DNA of 64,000 nucleotides. Origin: Streptomyces katrae (GTDB taxonomy: Bacteria > Actinomycetota > Actinomycetes > Streptomycetales > Streptomycetaceae). A program made the translations under genes and the position numbers. This document shows, one piece after another, positions 38,476-49,346 of this stretch. The stretch is from assembly GCF_002028425.1 (NCBI RefSeq), contig NZ_CP020042.1, positions 3,224,001 to 3,288,000 of the forward strand. Reading direction: 5' to 3'. How positions within the stretch are numbered: the first letter of the stretch is position 1; every line of letters begins with the position of its first letter. A model generated the notes under the pieces. It worked only from the letters and a program-made list of their open reading frames with translations. It did no database searches and had not been told where the DNA came from.

Positions 38476-39924
38476 GTGAGCGCAACCCGCCCGGCAGCCG
38501 TCGTCGTACTCGCAGCGGGTGAGGGCACCCGCATGAAGTCGGCCACTCCCAAGGTCCTGCACGAGATCTGCGGGCGCTCGCTCGTCGGTCACGTGGTCGC
38601 CGCCTCCCGCGAGCTCGACCCGGCCCACCTCGTCGTCGTCGTGGGCCACGCCCGCGAGCAGGTGACCGCGCACCTCGCCGGCATCGACGCCGGCGTCCGC
38701 ACCGCCGTCCAGTACGAGCAGAACGGCACCGGCCACGCCGTCCGGATGGCCCTCGAAGAGCTCGGCGGCACGCTCACCGGCACCGTCATCGTCGTCTGCG
38801 GCGACACCCCGCTGCTCACCGGCGAGACCCTGCGCGCCCTCGCGGCCACCCACGAGGCCGACGGCAACGCCGTCACCGTCCTGACCGCCGAGGTCCCCGA
38901 CTCGACCGGCTACGGCCGTATCGTCCGCGACGAGGCCACCGGCGCCGTCACGGCCATCGTCGAGCACAAGGACGCCACCGACGCCCAGCGCGCGATCCGC
39001 GAGATCAACTCCGGGGTCTTCGCCTTCGACGGCGCCCTCCTCGCCGACGCGCTCGGCAAGGTCCGCACCGACAACAGCCAGGGCGAGGAGTACCTCACCG
39101 ACGTGCTCGGGATCCTGCGCGAGGCGGGTCACCGCGTCGGCGCGGCGGTCGGCAGCGACCACCGGGAGATCCTCGGGATCAACAACCGCGTGCAGCTCGC
39201 CGAGGCCCGCGCGCTGCTGAACGCGCGTCTGCTGGAGCGGGCCATGCTCGCGGGCGTGACCGTCGTGGACCCGGGCAGCGTGTTCGTCGACGTGACGGTC
39301 ACCTTCGGGCAGGACGCCCTGATCCACCCCGGCACCCAGCTGCTGGGCGCCACGCACATCGGCGAGGGGGCCGAGGTCGGCCCGAACACCCGGCTGAAGG
39401 ACACCCGCGTGGGCGCGGGTGCCCGGGTGGACAACACGGTGGCGGACGGGGCGGTCGTCGGCGACCAGGCCACGGTCGGCCCGTTCGCGTACCTGCGTCC
39501 GGGGACGAACCTGGGCCTGAAGGCGAAGGCCGGTACGTACGTCGAGATGAAGAACGCGACGATCGGCGAGGGCACGAAGGTCCCGCACCTGTCCTACGTC
39601 GGTGACGCGACGATCGGCGAGTACACGAACATCGGTGCGGCGAGCGTCTTCGTGAACTACGACGGCGAGCACAAGCACCACACGACCGTCGGCTCACATT
39701 GCAAGACGGGTTCGGACAACATGTTTGTGGCTCCGGTCACCATCGGGGACGGCGCCTACACGGCGGCCGGTTCGGTGATCACGAAGGACGTCCCGGCGGG
39801 TGCGCTGGCCGTGGCACGCGGTCAGCAGCGGAATATCGAGGGTTGGGTGGCCCGCAAGCGGCCCGGCAGCGCGGCCGCGACGGCCGCGCAGTCCTCGTCC
39901 GAGAAGGACTCCGGCCACCCCTGA
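38476..39924 (+). CDS. glmU: Bifunctional GlmU (GlcNAc-1-P uridyltransferase / GlcN-1-P acetyltransferase)
   Basis: GlmU makes UDP-GlcNAc for peptidoglycan in two steps. The 482-residue protein has an N-terminal pyrophosphorylase domain starting VVVLAAGEGTRMKSATPKVL, with the nucleotide pocket in VVCGDTPLL. A C-terminal left-handed beta-helix follows (hexapeptide repeats such as IHPGTQLLGATHIGEGAEVG). The acetyl-CoA pocket includes NYDGEHKHHTTVGSHCKTGS. GTG at 38476 is the start. The last ~20 residues are a Ser/Ala-rich tail. It is first in the glmU-prs unit downstream of tRNA-Gln. Confidence 0.98.
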   Translation: MSATRPAAVVVLAAGEGTRMKSATPKVLHEICGRSLVGHVVAASRELDPAHLVVVVGHAREQVTAHLAGIDAGVRTAVQYEQNGTGHAVRMALEELGGTLTGTVIVVCGDTPLLTGETLRALAATHEADGNAVTVLTAEVPDSTGYGRIVRDEATGAVTAIVEHKDATDAQRAIREINSGVFAFDGALLADALGKVRTDNSQGEEYLTDVLGILREAGHRVGAAVGSDHREILGINNRVQLAEARALLNARLLERAMLAGVTVVDPGSVFVDVTVTFGQDALIHPGTQLLGATHIGEGAEVGPNTRLKDTRVGAGARVDNTVADGAVVGDQATVGPFAYLRPGTNLGLKAKAGTYVEMKNATIGEGTKVPHLSYVGDATIGEYTNIGAASVFVNYDGEHKHHTTVGSHCKTGSDNMFVAPVTIGDGAYTAAGSVITKDVPAGALAVARGQQRNIEGWVARKRPGSAAATAAQSSSEKDSGHP

Positions 39925-40058
39925 GGTGAACTGACCGGAAACGAGTGCGCCCGGGACGGCGTACCGTGATAGGTGCACGCAATTCGGCTGGCTCACCGTG
40001 TGCGGGACGGACGTACACGGGGGCGAGCAGCTTTTCACACGTCTGAGGAGACAGTGCT

Positions 40059-41036
40059 GTGACCGGGATCAAGACGACCGGCGAGAAGAAGCTGATGCTC
40101 TTCTCCGGCCGCGCCCACCCCGAGCTGGCCGAGGAGGTCGCGCACCAGCTGGGGGTCAGCCTGGTGCCGACCAAGGCTTTCGACTTCGCGAACGGCGAGA
40201 TCTACGTCCGCTTCCAGGAGTCGGCGCGTGGCGCGGACTGCTTCCTGATCCAGAGCCACACGGCTCCGATCAACAAGTGGATCATGGAGCAGCTGATCAT
40301 GATCGACGCGCTGAAGCGCGCGTCGGCTCGTTCCATCACGGTGATCATCCCGTCGTACGGGTACGCCCGTCAGGACAAGAAGCACAAGGGCCGCGAGCCG
40401 ATCTCGGCGCGTCTGGTGGCGGACCTGCTGAAGACGTCGGGTGCGGACCGGATCCTGACGGTGGACCTGCACACGGACCAGATCCAGGGCTTCTTCGACG
40501 GTCCGGTGGACCACCTGTCGGCCCTGAACGTCCTGGCGGACTACGTGGGCGCCAAGGTGGACCGCACGAAGCTGACGGTGGTGTCCCCGGACGCCGGCCG
40601 TGTGCGTGTGGCGGACCGCTGGTGCGACCGTCTGGACGCGCCGCTGGCGATCGTGCACAAGCGCCGCGACAAGGACGTCGCCAACCAGGTGACGGTCCAC
40701 GAGGTGGTCGGTGAGGTCAAGGGCCGTGTCTGCGTCCTGGTCGACGACATGATCGACACGGGTGGCACGATCTGTGCCGCGGCCGACGCGCTGTTCGCGC
40801 ACGGTGCGGAGGACGTGATCGTGACCGCGACGCACGGCATCCTGTCGGGTCCGGCTGCCGACCGTCTGAAGAACTCGAAGGTCAGCGAGTTCGTCTTCAC
40901 GAACACGCTGCCGGACCCCTCGGACCTGGAGCTCGACAAGATCACGGTCCTGTCGATCGCCCCGATGATCGCCCGTGCGGTGCGCGAGGTGTTCGAGGAC
41001 GGTTCGGTGACGAGCCTGTTCGAGGAGCAGCAGTAG
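40059..41036 (+). CDS. prs: Ribose-phosphate pyrophosphokinase (PRPP synthetase)
   Basis: This enzyme makes PRPP from ribose-5-phosphate and ATP for nucleotides, histidine and tryptophan. The 325-residue protein shows the substrate loops FANGEIYVRFQESARGADC, the SYGYARQDKKHKGREPISAR flexible loop, and the PRPP-binding VCVLVDDMIDTGGTICAAA. The metal-binding HTD is in VDLHTDQIQGFF. The start is GTG at 40059. It follows glmU by 134 bp, the classic actinobacterial order. Confidence 0.98.
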   Translation: MTGIKTTGEKKLMLFSGRAHPELAEEVAHQLGVSLVPTKAFDFANGEIYVRFQESARGADCFLIQSHTAPINKWIMEQLIMIDALKRASARSITVIIPSYGYARQDKKHKGREPISARLVADLLKTSGADRILTVDLHTDQIQGFFDGPVDHLSALNVLADYVGAKVDRTKLTVVSPDAGRVRVADRWCDRLDAPLAIVHKRRDKDVANQVTVHEVVGEVKGRVCVLVDDMIDTGGTICAAADALFAHGAEDVIVTATHGILSGPAADRLKNSKVSEFVFTNTLPDPSDLELDKITVLSIAPMIARAVREVFEDGSVTSLFEEQQ

Positions 41037-41228
41037 GACCTGGGCCTGACGGCCTGCGCTAGATCCTTTTGGGGGCGGCCTCCCCGCCGGGTACACTCGA
41101 TGAGTTGCTCGGCGAGGGAGGCCGTACCTGTTTTCGGGTGCGGGTGCTCCGTTATCGACGCGCTCTTCGTAGCAGGCCGTTCCGGCCGGGTGACTTCTGT
41201 CCGTTTCGTCACCCCACGAGGAGTGAAC

Positions 41229-41813
41229 ATGTCCGAGATCAAGCTTTCCGCGAAGCTCCGCGACACCTTCGGCAAGGGCTCTGCCCGCCAGTCCCGTCGT
41301 GACGCCCTGACCCCGGGTGTCATCTACGGTCACGGTGCCGACCCGAAGCACGTCGGCGTCGAGGCCCACGCGCTGATGATGGCCCTGAAGACCCCGAACG
41401 TGCTGCTGTCCCTGGACATCGAGGGCGACGGCACCGAGCTGGTCATCCCGAAGGCCGTTCAGCGTCACCCGCTGAAGCGCAACATCCTGCACGTCGACTT
41501 CCTGATCGTCCAGAAGGGCGAGAAGGTCACGGTCGAGGTTCCGGTCGTGACCGAGGGCGACCTGGCTGCGGGCGGCAACCTGCTGGAGACCCTGCTGACG
41601 ACGATCACCGTCGAGGCCGAGGCCACCCACATCCCGACCGAGGTCACCGTTTCCATCGCGGGCCTGGAGGCCGGTGCCACGGTGCACGCCTCCGACCTGG
41701 TCCTGCCGGCCGGCACCACGCTGGCCGTCGACGGTGAGACCGCCGTTCTGCAGGTCGTCGCCCCGCAGGCCGAGGAGCCGGCCGCCGAGGCGGCCGAGGG
41801 CGACGAGGCCTGA
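41229..41813 (+). CDS. rplY: 50S ribosomal protein L25 (CTC-type)
   Basis: The 194-residue protein is a long L25/CTC form. The N-terminal 5S rRNA-binding beta-barrel (about 1-95: KLSAKLRDTFGKGSARQSRR ... VIYGHGADPKHVGVEAHALM) is followed by the Ctc-specific C-terminal domain (VEVPVVTEGDLAAGGNLLE ... ITVEAEATHIPTEVTVSIAG) and an acidic tail rich in Glu/Ala. The ATG follows GAGGAG. A promoter-like TACACT lies near 41091, well upstream. In some actinobacteria Ctc is stress-linked. Confidence 0.98.
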   Translation: MSEIKLSAKLRDTFGKGSARQSRRDALTPGVIYGHGADPKHVGVEAHALMMALKTPNVLLSLDIEGDGTELVIPKAVQRHPLKRNILHVDFLIVQKGEKVTVEVPVVTEGDLAAGGNLLETLLTTITVEAEATHIPTEVTVSIAGLEAGATVHASDLVLPAGTTLAVDGETAVLQVVAPQAEEPAAEAAEGDEA

Positions 41814-41844
41814 GCCTCGCCCCTCCCCCTCAGCAGTTGCTGAC

Positions 41845-41883
41845 CGACCGCCGTCCGGCTCCACTGGAGCGGGACGGCGGTCG
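41845..41883 (+). terminator. Hairpin after rplY
   Basis: A perfect 12-bp stem (CGACCGCCGTCC at 41845-41856 with GGACGGCGGTCG at 41872-41883) and a 15-nt loop lie between rplY and pth. It may limit, not block, readthrough into pth. Confidence 0.7.
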
Positions 41884-41912
41884 TTCTCGTTCACGGGATT
41901 GAGGAGTTTGTG

Positions 41913-42503
41913 ATGTCGGACGATACGGCGCCGTGGCTGATCGTCGGTCTCGGTAACCCGGGGGCGGAGTACGCCGGCAACCGCCACAACATCGGGTTCA
42001 TGGTGGCCGACCTGCTGGCGGAGCGGATCGGCGGGAAGTTCAAGGCGCACAAGGCGCGGGCGCAGGTTCTCGAGGGGCGGATGGGTCCGCCCGGGCCGCT
42101 GAACCGGCGTGTGGTGATCGCGAAGCCGATGTCGTTCATGAACCTGTCGGGTGGTCCGGTGACGGCGCTGCGGGATTTCTACAAGGTGCCGGTGGAGCGG
42201 ATCGTGGCGGTCCATGACGAGCTGGACATCGATTACGCGACGTTGCGGCTGAAGCTGGGTGGCGGGGACAACGGCCACAACGGGCTGAAGTCGATGACGA
42301 AGGCGATGGGTGCGGACTACCACCGGGTGCGGTGCGGGATCGGGCGGCCGCCGGGGCGGATGCAGGTGGCGGATTTCGTGCTGAAGGACTTCTCGTCGAC
42401 GGAGCGCAAGGAGCTGGACTGGTTCGTGGACCGGTCGGCGGACGCGGTGGAGTGTCTGGTCCAGGAGGGTCTGGAGCGGGCGCAGTCCGCGTACAACGCG
42501 TAG
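41913..42503 (+). CDS. pth: Peptidyl-tRNA hydrolase
   Basis: Pth releases peptides from stalled peptidyl-tRNAs. The 196-residue protein has the family start [20 protein letters not shown] with the catalytic histidine in [15 protein letters not shown] is the second signature. [20 protein letters not shown], with the catalytic Asp, leads into [14 protein letters not shown] at 41913 is preferred: GAGGAG is 6 nt upstream, whereas GTG at 41910 is too close. It ends at a bidirectional hairpin. Confidence 0.98.
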   Translation: MSDDTAPWLIVGLGNPGAEYAGNRHNIGFMVADLLAERIGGKFKAHKARAQVLEGRMGPPGPLNRRVVIAKPMSFMNLSGGPVTALRDFYKVPVERIVAVHDELDIDYATLRLKLGGGDNGHNGLKSMTKAMGADYHRVRCGIGRPPGRMQVADFVLKDFSSTERKELDWFVDRSADAVECLVQEGLERAQSAYNA

Positions 42504-42515
42504 GGCGGCCGGGAT

Positions 42516-42559
42516 ACGACGGAGCCCCCCGTACCGGATGGTGCGGGGGGCTCCGTCGT
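42516..42559. terminator. Bidirectional terminator between pth and ppc
   Basis: ACGACGGAGCCCCCC pairs perfectly with GGGGGGCTCCGTCGT across a short loop, sitting exactly between the convergent stops of pth and ppc. It should stop transcription from both sides. Confidence 0.85.
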
Positions 42560-42571
42560 GTCCTGGTGGGG

Positions 42572-45358
<2,787 letters not shown>

Positions 45359-45631
45359 AGGTGCGGCTCCTTGCAGTGTTCGAGCGCTACTGGGCTGTGG
45401 GCTCCCGGGGTGCGCGTGCGGCGGTGCCGATGGGGTGCGCAGCCCGGGCTGCCCGTGCGGACCGCGCTGTCCGACGACACCAGGATAGGCGGCGCGCCCC
45501 TGTGCCCTGGCAGAGCGTGCCGGTGTGCTGGCGGAGCGGCGTGGTGCGGGGGGCCGTGGGGGGCTCGGGCGGGTGGTGAGGTCGGTGGTGAGGGCGTGCT
45601 CCTCTTGCCGGACGGGAGGGTTTTGCCATAC

Positions 45632-45660
45632 TTACGTTGCCGTAGGTTACGGATCCGTAG
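45632..45660. promoter_or_regulatory. Two tandem TTACG-N4-CGTAG palindromes upstream of desaturase
   Basis: TTACGTTGCCGTAG (45632-45645) and TTACGGATCCGTAG (45647-45660) are direct repeats with a 15-bp period, and each is itself a palindromic half-site pair (TACG...CGTA). They lie 56-84 bp before the desaturase start. This is a strong candidate operator for the TetR regulator encoded just after the desaturase. The rest of the 357-bp divergent gap (45359-45715) shows no other feature I can support. Confidence 0.72.
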
Positions 45661-45715
45661 GTCTGGGTCGTGACCGGGGCACCTGCCGGCTTCTCACCCC
45701 CCTAGGGGATCCTTG

Positions 45716-46696
45716 ATGACCCTCAGTACCGATCTGATGGAGGGCGCTTCGGCGTCTTCCGGTAGTCCAGTGCCGTCCGCGACGCGCGGCGGCGAGCAGA
45801 AGCGTTCCGTGGAGCAGGTGGCGCTGCTCCTGTTCATCACCGTGCCGTTCCTGGCGTTGCTGGCGGCGGTGCCGCTGGCCTGGGGCTGGGGGGTGAGCTG
45901 GCTGGACCTCGGTCTGATGGTGTTCATGTACTTCCTGGCGTGCCATGGGATCACCATCGGTTTCCACCGCTATTTCACGCACGGTTCCTTCAAGGCGAAG
46001 CGGCCGCTGAGGGTCGCGCTGGCGGTGATGGGGTCGCTCGCGGTGGAGGGGCCGCTGGTGCGCTGGGTGGCGGACCACCGCAAGCACCACAAGTTCTCCG
46101 ATCACGAGGGTGACCCGCATTCGCCGTGGCGGTTCGGGGAGAGCGTGCCGGCGCTGATGAAGGGCCTGTGGTGGGCGCATATCGGCTGGCTGTTCGACGA
46201 GGAGCAGACGGACCAGCAGAAGTACGCGCCGGATCTGATCCGGGATCCGGTGATCCGGCGGATCAGCCGTGACTTCATCCTCTGGACGGCGGTGTCGCTG
46301 GCGGTCCCGCCGCTGGTGGGGGGCCTGGTGACGATGTCGTGGTGGGGGGCGTTCACGGCGTTCTTCTGGGGTTCGCTGGTGCGGGTGGCGCTGCTGCACC
46401 ATGTGACGTGGTCGATCAATTCGATCTGTCATGCGGTGGGCAAGCGGCCGTTCCGTTCGCGGGACCGCAGCGGCAACGTGTGGTGGCTGGCGGTGCTGTC
46501 GTGCGGGGAGTCCTGGCACAACCTGCACCACGCGGATCCGACGTCGGCGCGGCACGGTGTGCTGCGCGGGCAGGTGGACTCGAGTGCGCGGCTGATCAGG
46601 TGGTTCGAGCTGGCGGGCTGGGCCTCGGACGTGCGCTGGCCGTCGGGGGCGAGGATCGACGCCCGGCGCAGGGGCAAGAGCTCGAACGCGGCATGA
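45716..46696 (+). CDS. Acyl-CoA desaturase (membrane, delta-9 type)
   Basis: This di-iron enzyme introduces a cis double bond into long-chain acyl-CoA. The 326-residue protein has all three histidine boxes: HRYFTH (in GFHRYFTHGSF), HRKHH (in VADHRKHHKFSDH) and HNLHH (in ESWHNLHHADP). Four membrane helices in two pairs surround them. It needs ferredoxin and reductase partners not found here. ATG at 45716 is favoured over TTG at 45713. The stop overlaps the TetR start by 4 bp. Confidence 0.94.
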   Translation: MTLSTDLMEGASASSGSPVPSATRGGEQKRSVEQVALLLFITVPFLALLAAVPLAWGWGVSWLDLGLMVFMYFLACHGITIGFHRYFTHGSFKAKRPLRVALAVMGSLAVEGPLVRWVADHRKHHKFSDHEGDPHSPWRFGESVPALMKGLWWAHIGWLFDEEQTDQQKYAPDLIRDPVIRRISRDFILWTAVSLAVPPLVGGLVTMSWWGAFTAFFWGSLVRVALLHHVTWSINSICHAVGKRPFRSRDRSGNVWWLAVLSCGESWHNLHHADPTSARHGVLRGQVDSSARLIRWFELAGWASDVRWPSGARIDARRRGKSSNAA

Positions 46697-47367
46697 TGGG
46701 GGACGTGGCGATCGACGGCAGCAGTACCAGCAGCGACAAGCCCAGGCGGGGACGCCGGGTCCGGATGACGGGCGCCGAGCGGCGCCAGCAACTGCTGGAC
46801 ATCGGCCGCACCCTGTTCGCCGAGAAGGGGTTCGAGGGCACCTCGGTGGAGGAGATCGCGGCCAAGGCCGGGGTGTCCAAGCCGGTGGTGTACGAGCACT
46901 TCGGCGGCAAGGAGGGCCTGTACGCGGTCGTCGTGGACCGTGAGATGCGCCAGCTGCTGGACGGGGTGACGGGCGCGCTGACGGCCGGGCATCCGCGGGA
47001 GCTGCTGGAGCAGGCGGCGTTCGCGCTGCTGGACTACATCGAGAACTACACGGACGGGTTCCGGATCCTGGTGCGGGACTCTCCCGTGGCGCAGTCGACG
47101 GGCACGTTCGCTTCGCTGATCAGTGACATCGCCACGCAGGTGGAGGACATCCTGGGCCTGGAGTTCAAGGCGCGGGGTTTTGATCCGAAGCTGGCGCCGC
47201 TGTACGCGCAGGCGCTGGTGGGGATGGTGGCGCTGACGGGCCAGTGGTGGGTGGAGACGCGGCGGCCGAAGAAGGCGGAGGTGGCGGCGCACCTGGTGAA
47301 CCTGGCCTGGCACGGGCTGGAGAACCTGGAGGCCCGGCCGCGGCTGGTGGGCCACCGCAAGAGCTGA
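46693..47367 (+). CDS. TetR family transcriptional regulator
   Basis: This 224-residue regulator has a TetR DNA-binding domain (about 25-72): GAERRQQLLDIGRTLFAEKG then TSVEEIAAKAGVSKPVVYEH with the recognition helix, FGGKEGLYAVVV closing it. A ligand-binding helical domain follows. The start overlaps the desaturase stop (ATGA) at 46693; ATG at 46696 is an alternative. Coupling strongly suggests it senses acyl-CoAs or fatty acids and controls the desaturase through the tandem sites at 45632-45660; this is inference. Confidence 0.93.
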   Translation: MMGDVAIDGSSTSSDKPRRGRRVRMTGAERRQQLLDIGRTLFAEKGFEGTSVEEIAAKAGVSKPVVYEHFGGKEGLYAVVVDREMRQLLDGVTGALTAGHPRELLEQAAFALLDYIENYTDGFRILVRDSPVAQSTGTFASLISDIATQVEDILGLEFKARGFDPKLAPLYAQALVGMVALTGQWWVETRRPKKAEVAAHLVNLAWHGLENLEARPRLVGHRKS

Positions 47368-47390
47368 TCCCCGCGTGGTGCGGGCGGGGC

Positions 47391-47426
47391 GGCGCCCCGC
47401 CACCGGGTTTCCGGTGGCGGGGCGCC
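47391..47426. terminator. Bidirectional terminator between TetR and VOC genes
   Basis: A perfect 16-bp stem (GGCGCCCCGCCACCGG at 47391-47406 with CCGGTGGCGGGGCGCC at 47411-47426) and a GTTT loop lie between the convergent stops. Confidence 0.85.
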
Positions 47427-47462
47427 GTCGTGTGCGGGCCGCCCGGCTGGGGCGGGTGGTGC

Positions 47463-47837
47463 TCAGTGGCCGGGGAGGGGTTCGAGGAACTCCAGCCGGT
47501 TGCCGACGGGGTCGTGCGAGTAGAAGCGCCGGTGGCCCGGCAGGTTGTCGTCCCAGACGACGTCCGCTCCGCGTGCGCGGAGTCTGCCGGCGTACTCCTC
47601 GATGCCGGTGACGCGCAGTCCGGGGTGTGCCTTGCGGGCGGGCCGGAAGTCCTCTTCCACCCCCAGGTGCAGCTGTACCGCGCCCGCGGCGAACCAGCAG
47701 CCCCCGCGCGCGGCGAGGACGGGGGGTTTGGAGATCTCGGTCATGCCCAGGACGCCTTGGTAGTAGGCGCGGAGCCGGTCCTCCGATCCGGGGGGTGCGG
47801 CGAGCTGGACGTGGTCGACTGCGCTCAGCACGGTCAT
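47463..47837 (-). CDS. VOC (glyoxalase/bleomycin-resistance fold) protein
   Basis: This 124-residue protein has one glyoxalase-type beta-alpha-beta unit at each end: VDHVQLAAPPGSEDRLRAYY with the first metal-like His, and YSHDPVGNRLEFLEP near the C-terminus, a typical VOC ending with the metal glutamate. A metal-dependent enzyme or a drug-binding protein are both possible. The start overlaps the tam stop in an ATGA, so it is cotranscribed with tam and probably lies in the TamR regulon. Confidence 0.88.
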   Translation of the reverse strand: MTVLSAVDHVQLAAPPGSEDRLRAYYQGVLGMTEISKPPVLAARGGCWFAAGAVQLHLGVEEDFRPARKAHPGLRVTGIEEYAGRLRARGADVVWDDNLPGHRRFYSHDPVGNRLEFLEPLPGH

Positions 47838-48703
47838 GCCTCCCTGCGTGCGATGGCGAAGATGCGGCGGAAGGGGAAGACGGTGCCCCTGGGGCCGCTG
47901 GGGTAGGCGAGGCGCAGGGCTTCGCGGTATTCGGCGAGGAACCGCTCGGCGGAGTCGCGGTCGTCGCCGAGGGCGGTGAGCACGGGGCGCAGGGCGGTTC
48001 CCTTGACCCAGTCCAGGACGGGGTCGGGGCCTTGCAACATCTGGTAGTAGGTGGTCTCCCAGACCTCGACCTCGCAGCCGAGTTCGGTGAACCGGGCGAG
48101 GTATTCGGCGGGTTCGAGGATGTGGATGTAGCGGGCTCCGTGGCCGGCGAGGCGTTCGCGCCAGCGGGGGGTGTCGCAGAGTTCGGCGAGGAGCCGGTGG
48201 CTGGGAGCGGTGAAGTTGGCAGGGATCTGGAAGGCGAAGGTTCCGCCGGGGCGCAGGCCGTTGATCCAGGCGGCGAAGGAGCCGGGGTGGCTGGGGACCC
48301 ACTGGAGGGCGGCGTTGGAGACGATCAGGTCGTAGGTCTCCTCGGGCATCCAGGTGGTGATGTCGCCGGGGCGGAAGTCGAGGCGGCCGCCGCCGGGGGT
48401 GGGTCCGGCGTGTTCGGCCTCGGCGAGGCGGAGCATGTCGGGCGAGAGGTCGAAGCCGGTGATGTGGGCCCCGGGCCAGCGGTCGGCGAGGAGTGCGGTG
48501 ACGTTGCCGGGGCCGCAGCCCAGGTCGGCGATGCGGGCGGCCGGGTCGGTGGGGAGCTCTGGTATGCGGGTCAGCAGGTCGAGGAAGGGGCGGGTTCGGT
48601 GGCCGGCGTGCCGGAGGTACTGGTGGGGGTCCCAGACGGGTGCCGAGGGGCTGGAGCCGTCCATGGCGTGGGGGCGCACGGCCGACGCGGTATCGGAATG
48701 CAT
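47834..48703 (-). CDS. tam: Trans-aconitate 2-methyltransferase
   Basis: This SAM-dependent enzyme methylates trans-aconitate, an aconitase inhibitor formed from cis-aconitate, relieving TCA-cycle poisoning. The 289-residue protein shows RIADLGCGPGNVTALLADRW as motif I, GFDLSPDMLRLAEAE as the acidic loop, and VSNAALQWVPSHPGSFAAWI as post-I. The first ~15 residues (MHSDTASAVRP) are variable; a later ATG may be used. It is divergent from a MarR-family gene, matching the Streptomyces tam/tamR pair. Confidence 0.92.
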   Translation of the reverse strand: MHSDTASAVRPHAMDGSSPSAPVWDPHQYLRHAGHRTRPFLDLLTRIPELPTDPAARIADLGCGPGNVTALLADRWPGAHITGFDLSPDMLRLAEAEHAGPTPGGGRLDFRPGDITTWMPEETYDLIVSNAALQWVPSHPGSFAAWINGLRPGGTFAFQIPANFTAPSHRLLAELCDTPRWRERLAGHGARYIHILEPAEYLARFTELGCEVEVWETTYYQMLQGPDPVLDWVKGTALRPVLTALGDDRDSAERFLAEYREALRLAYPSGPRGTVFPFRRIFAIARREA

Positions 48704-48783
48704 GTTCGAGCCTCCCTACTGGTGGGGCGGATGGAAGCGGAAGCCGTTCCGGCCCCCTCCATGCCCATGCTCGGCGAAAATAT

Positions 48784-48820
48784 ATCTCGATGTCAAGATT
48801 CTCGATTTGAAGAGACTTCA
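48784..48820. promoter_or_regulatory. Candidate TamR operator sites between tam and tamR
   Basis: Two inverted repeats lie in the 145-bp divergent gap. ATCTCGATGTCAAGAT (48784-48799) is an imperfect 16-bp palindrome of MarR type, and TGAAGAGACTTCA (48808-48820) is TGAAG-N3-CTTCA. This AT-rich patch stands out from the GC-rich background. MarR-type TamR is known to bind the tam-tamR gap and to be released by citrate, aconitate and isocitrate. Confidence 0.8.
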
Positions 48821-48848
48821 TGTCGACAGACCCCGTACACTGATCGGC

Positions 48849-49346
48849 ATGGAGGACGAGGTCGACCGACTGGTCGCGGCATGGCGGCGAGAGCGCCCTG
48901 ACCTCGACGTGGAACCGCTCGAAGTGCTCAGCCGCGTCAGCCGGCTCGCACGCCACCTCGACCGCGCCCGCAGGCTGGCCTTCTCCGAGCACGGCCTCGA
49001 ACCGTGGGAGTTCGACGTCCTGACCTCGCTGCGGCGCGCCGGGGCCCCGTACCAGCTCTCCCCCGGGCAACTGCTCACCCAGACACTCGTCACCTCCGGC
49101 ACCATGACCAACCGCATCGACCGGCTGGCCAAGAAGGGCCTCGTCGAGCGGCTGCCGGACCCCAGCGACCGCCGCGGGGTGCTGGTGCGGCTGACCCCCG
49201 AGGGGCGCGACCGCGCCGACCAGTCCCTGGCGGGGCTGCTGGCCCAGGAACGGGCGATCCTGGCCCAGCTCTCCACGGCCGAGCGCGTCGACCTCGCGGG
49301 CCTGCTACGCCAGTTGACCGCTCCGTTCGACAACATCCCCGGATAG
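48849..49346 (+). CDS. tamR: MarR family regulator, TamR-like
   Basis: This 165-residue winged-helix regulator has an extended N-terminal helix of the UrtR/TamR type (DEVDRLVAAWRRERPDLDVE). The recognition segment is in LLTQTLVTSGTMTNRIDRLA, and the wing is LPDPSDRRGVLVRLTPEGR. The likely ligands are TCA-cycle tricarboxylates, from the known S. coelicolor case. It probably represses tam and itself. Its last 42 bp overlap the 3' end of the convergent response regulator gene. Confidence 0.92.
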   Translation: MEDEVDRLVAAWRRERPDLDVEPLEVLSRVSRLARHLDRARRLAFSEHGLEPWEFDVLTSLRRAGAPYQLSPGQLLTQTLVTSGTMTNRIDRLAKKGLVERLPDPSDRRGVLVRLTPEGRDRADQSLAGLLAQERAILAQLSTAERVDLAGLLRQLTAPFDNIPG

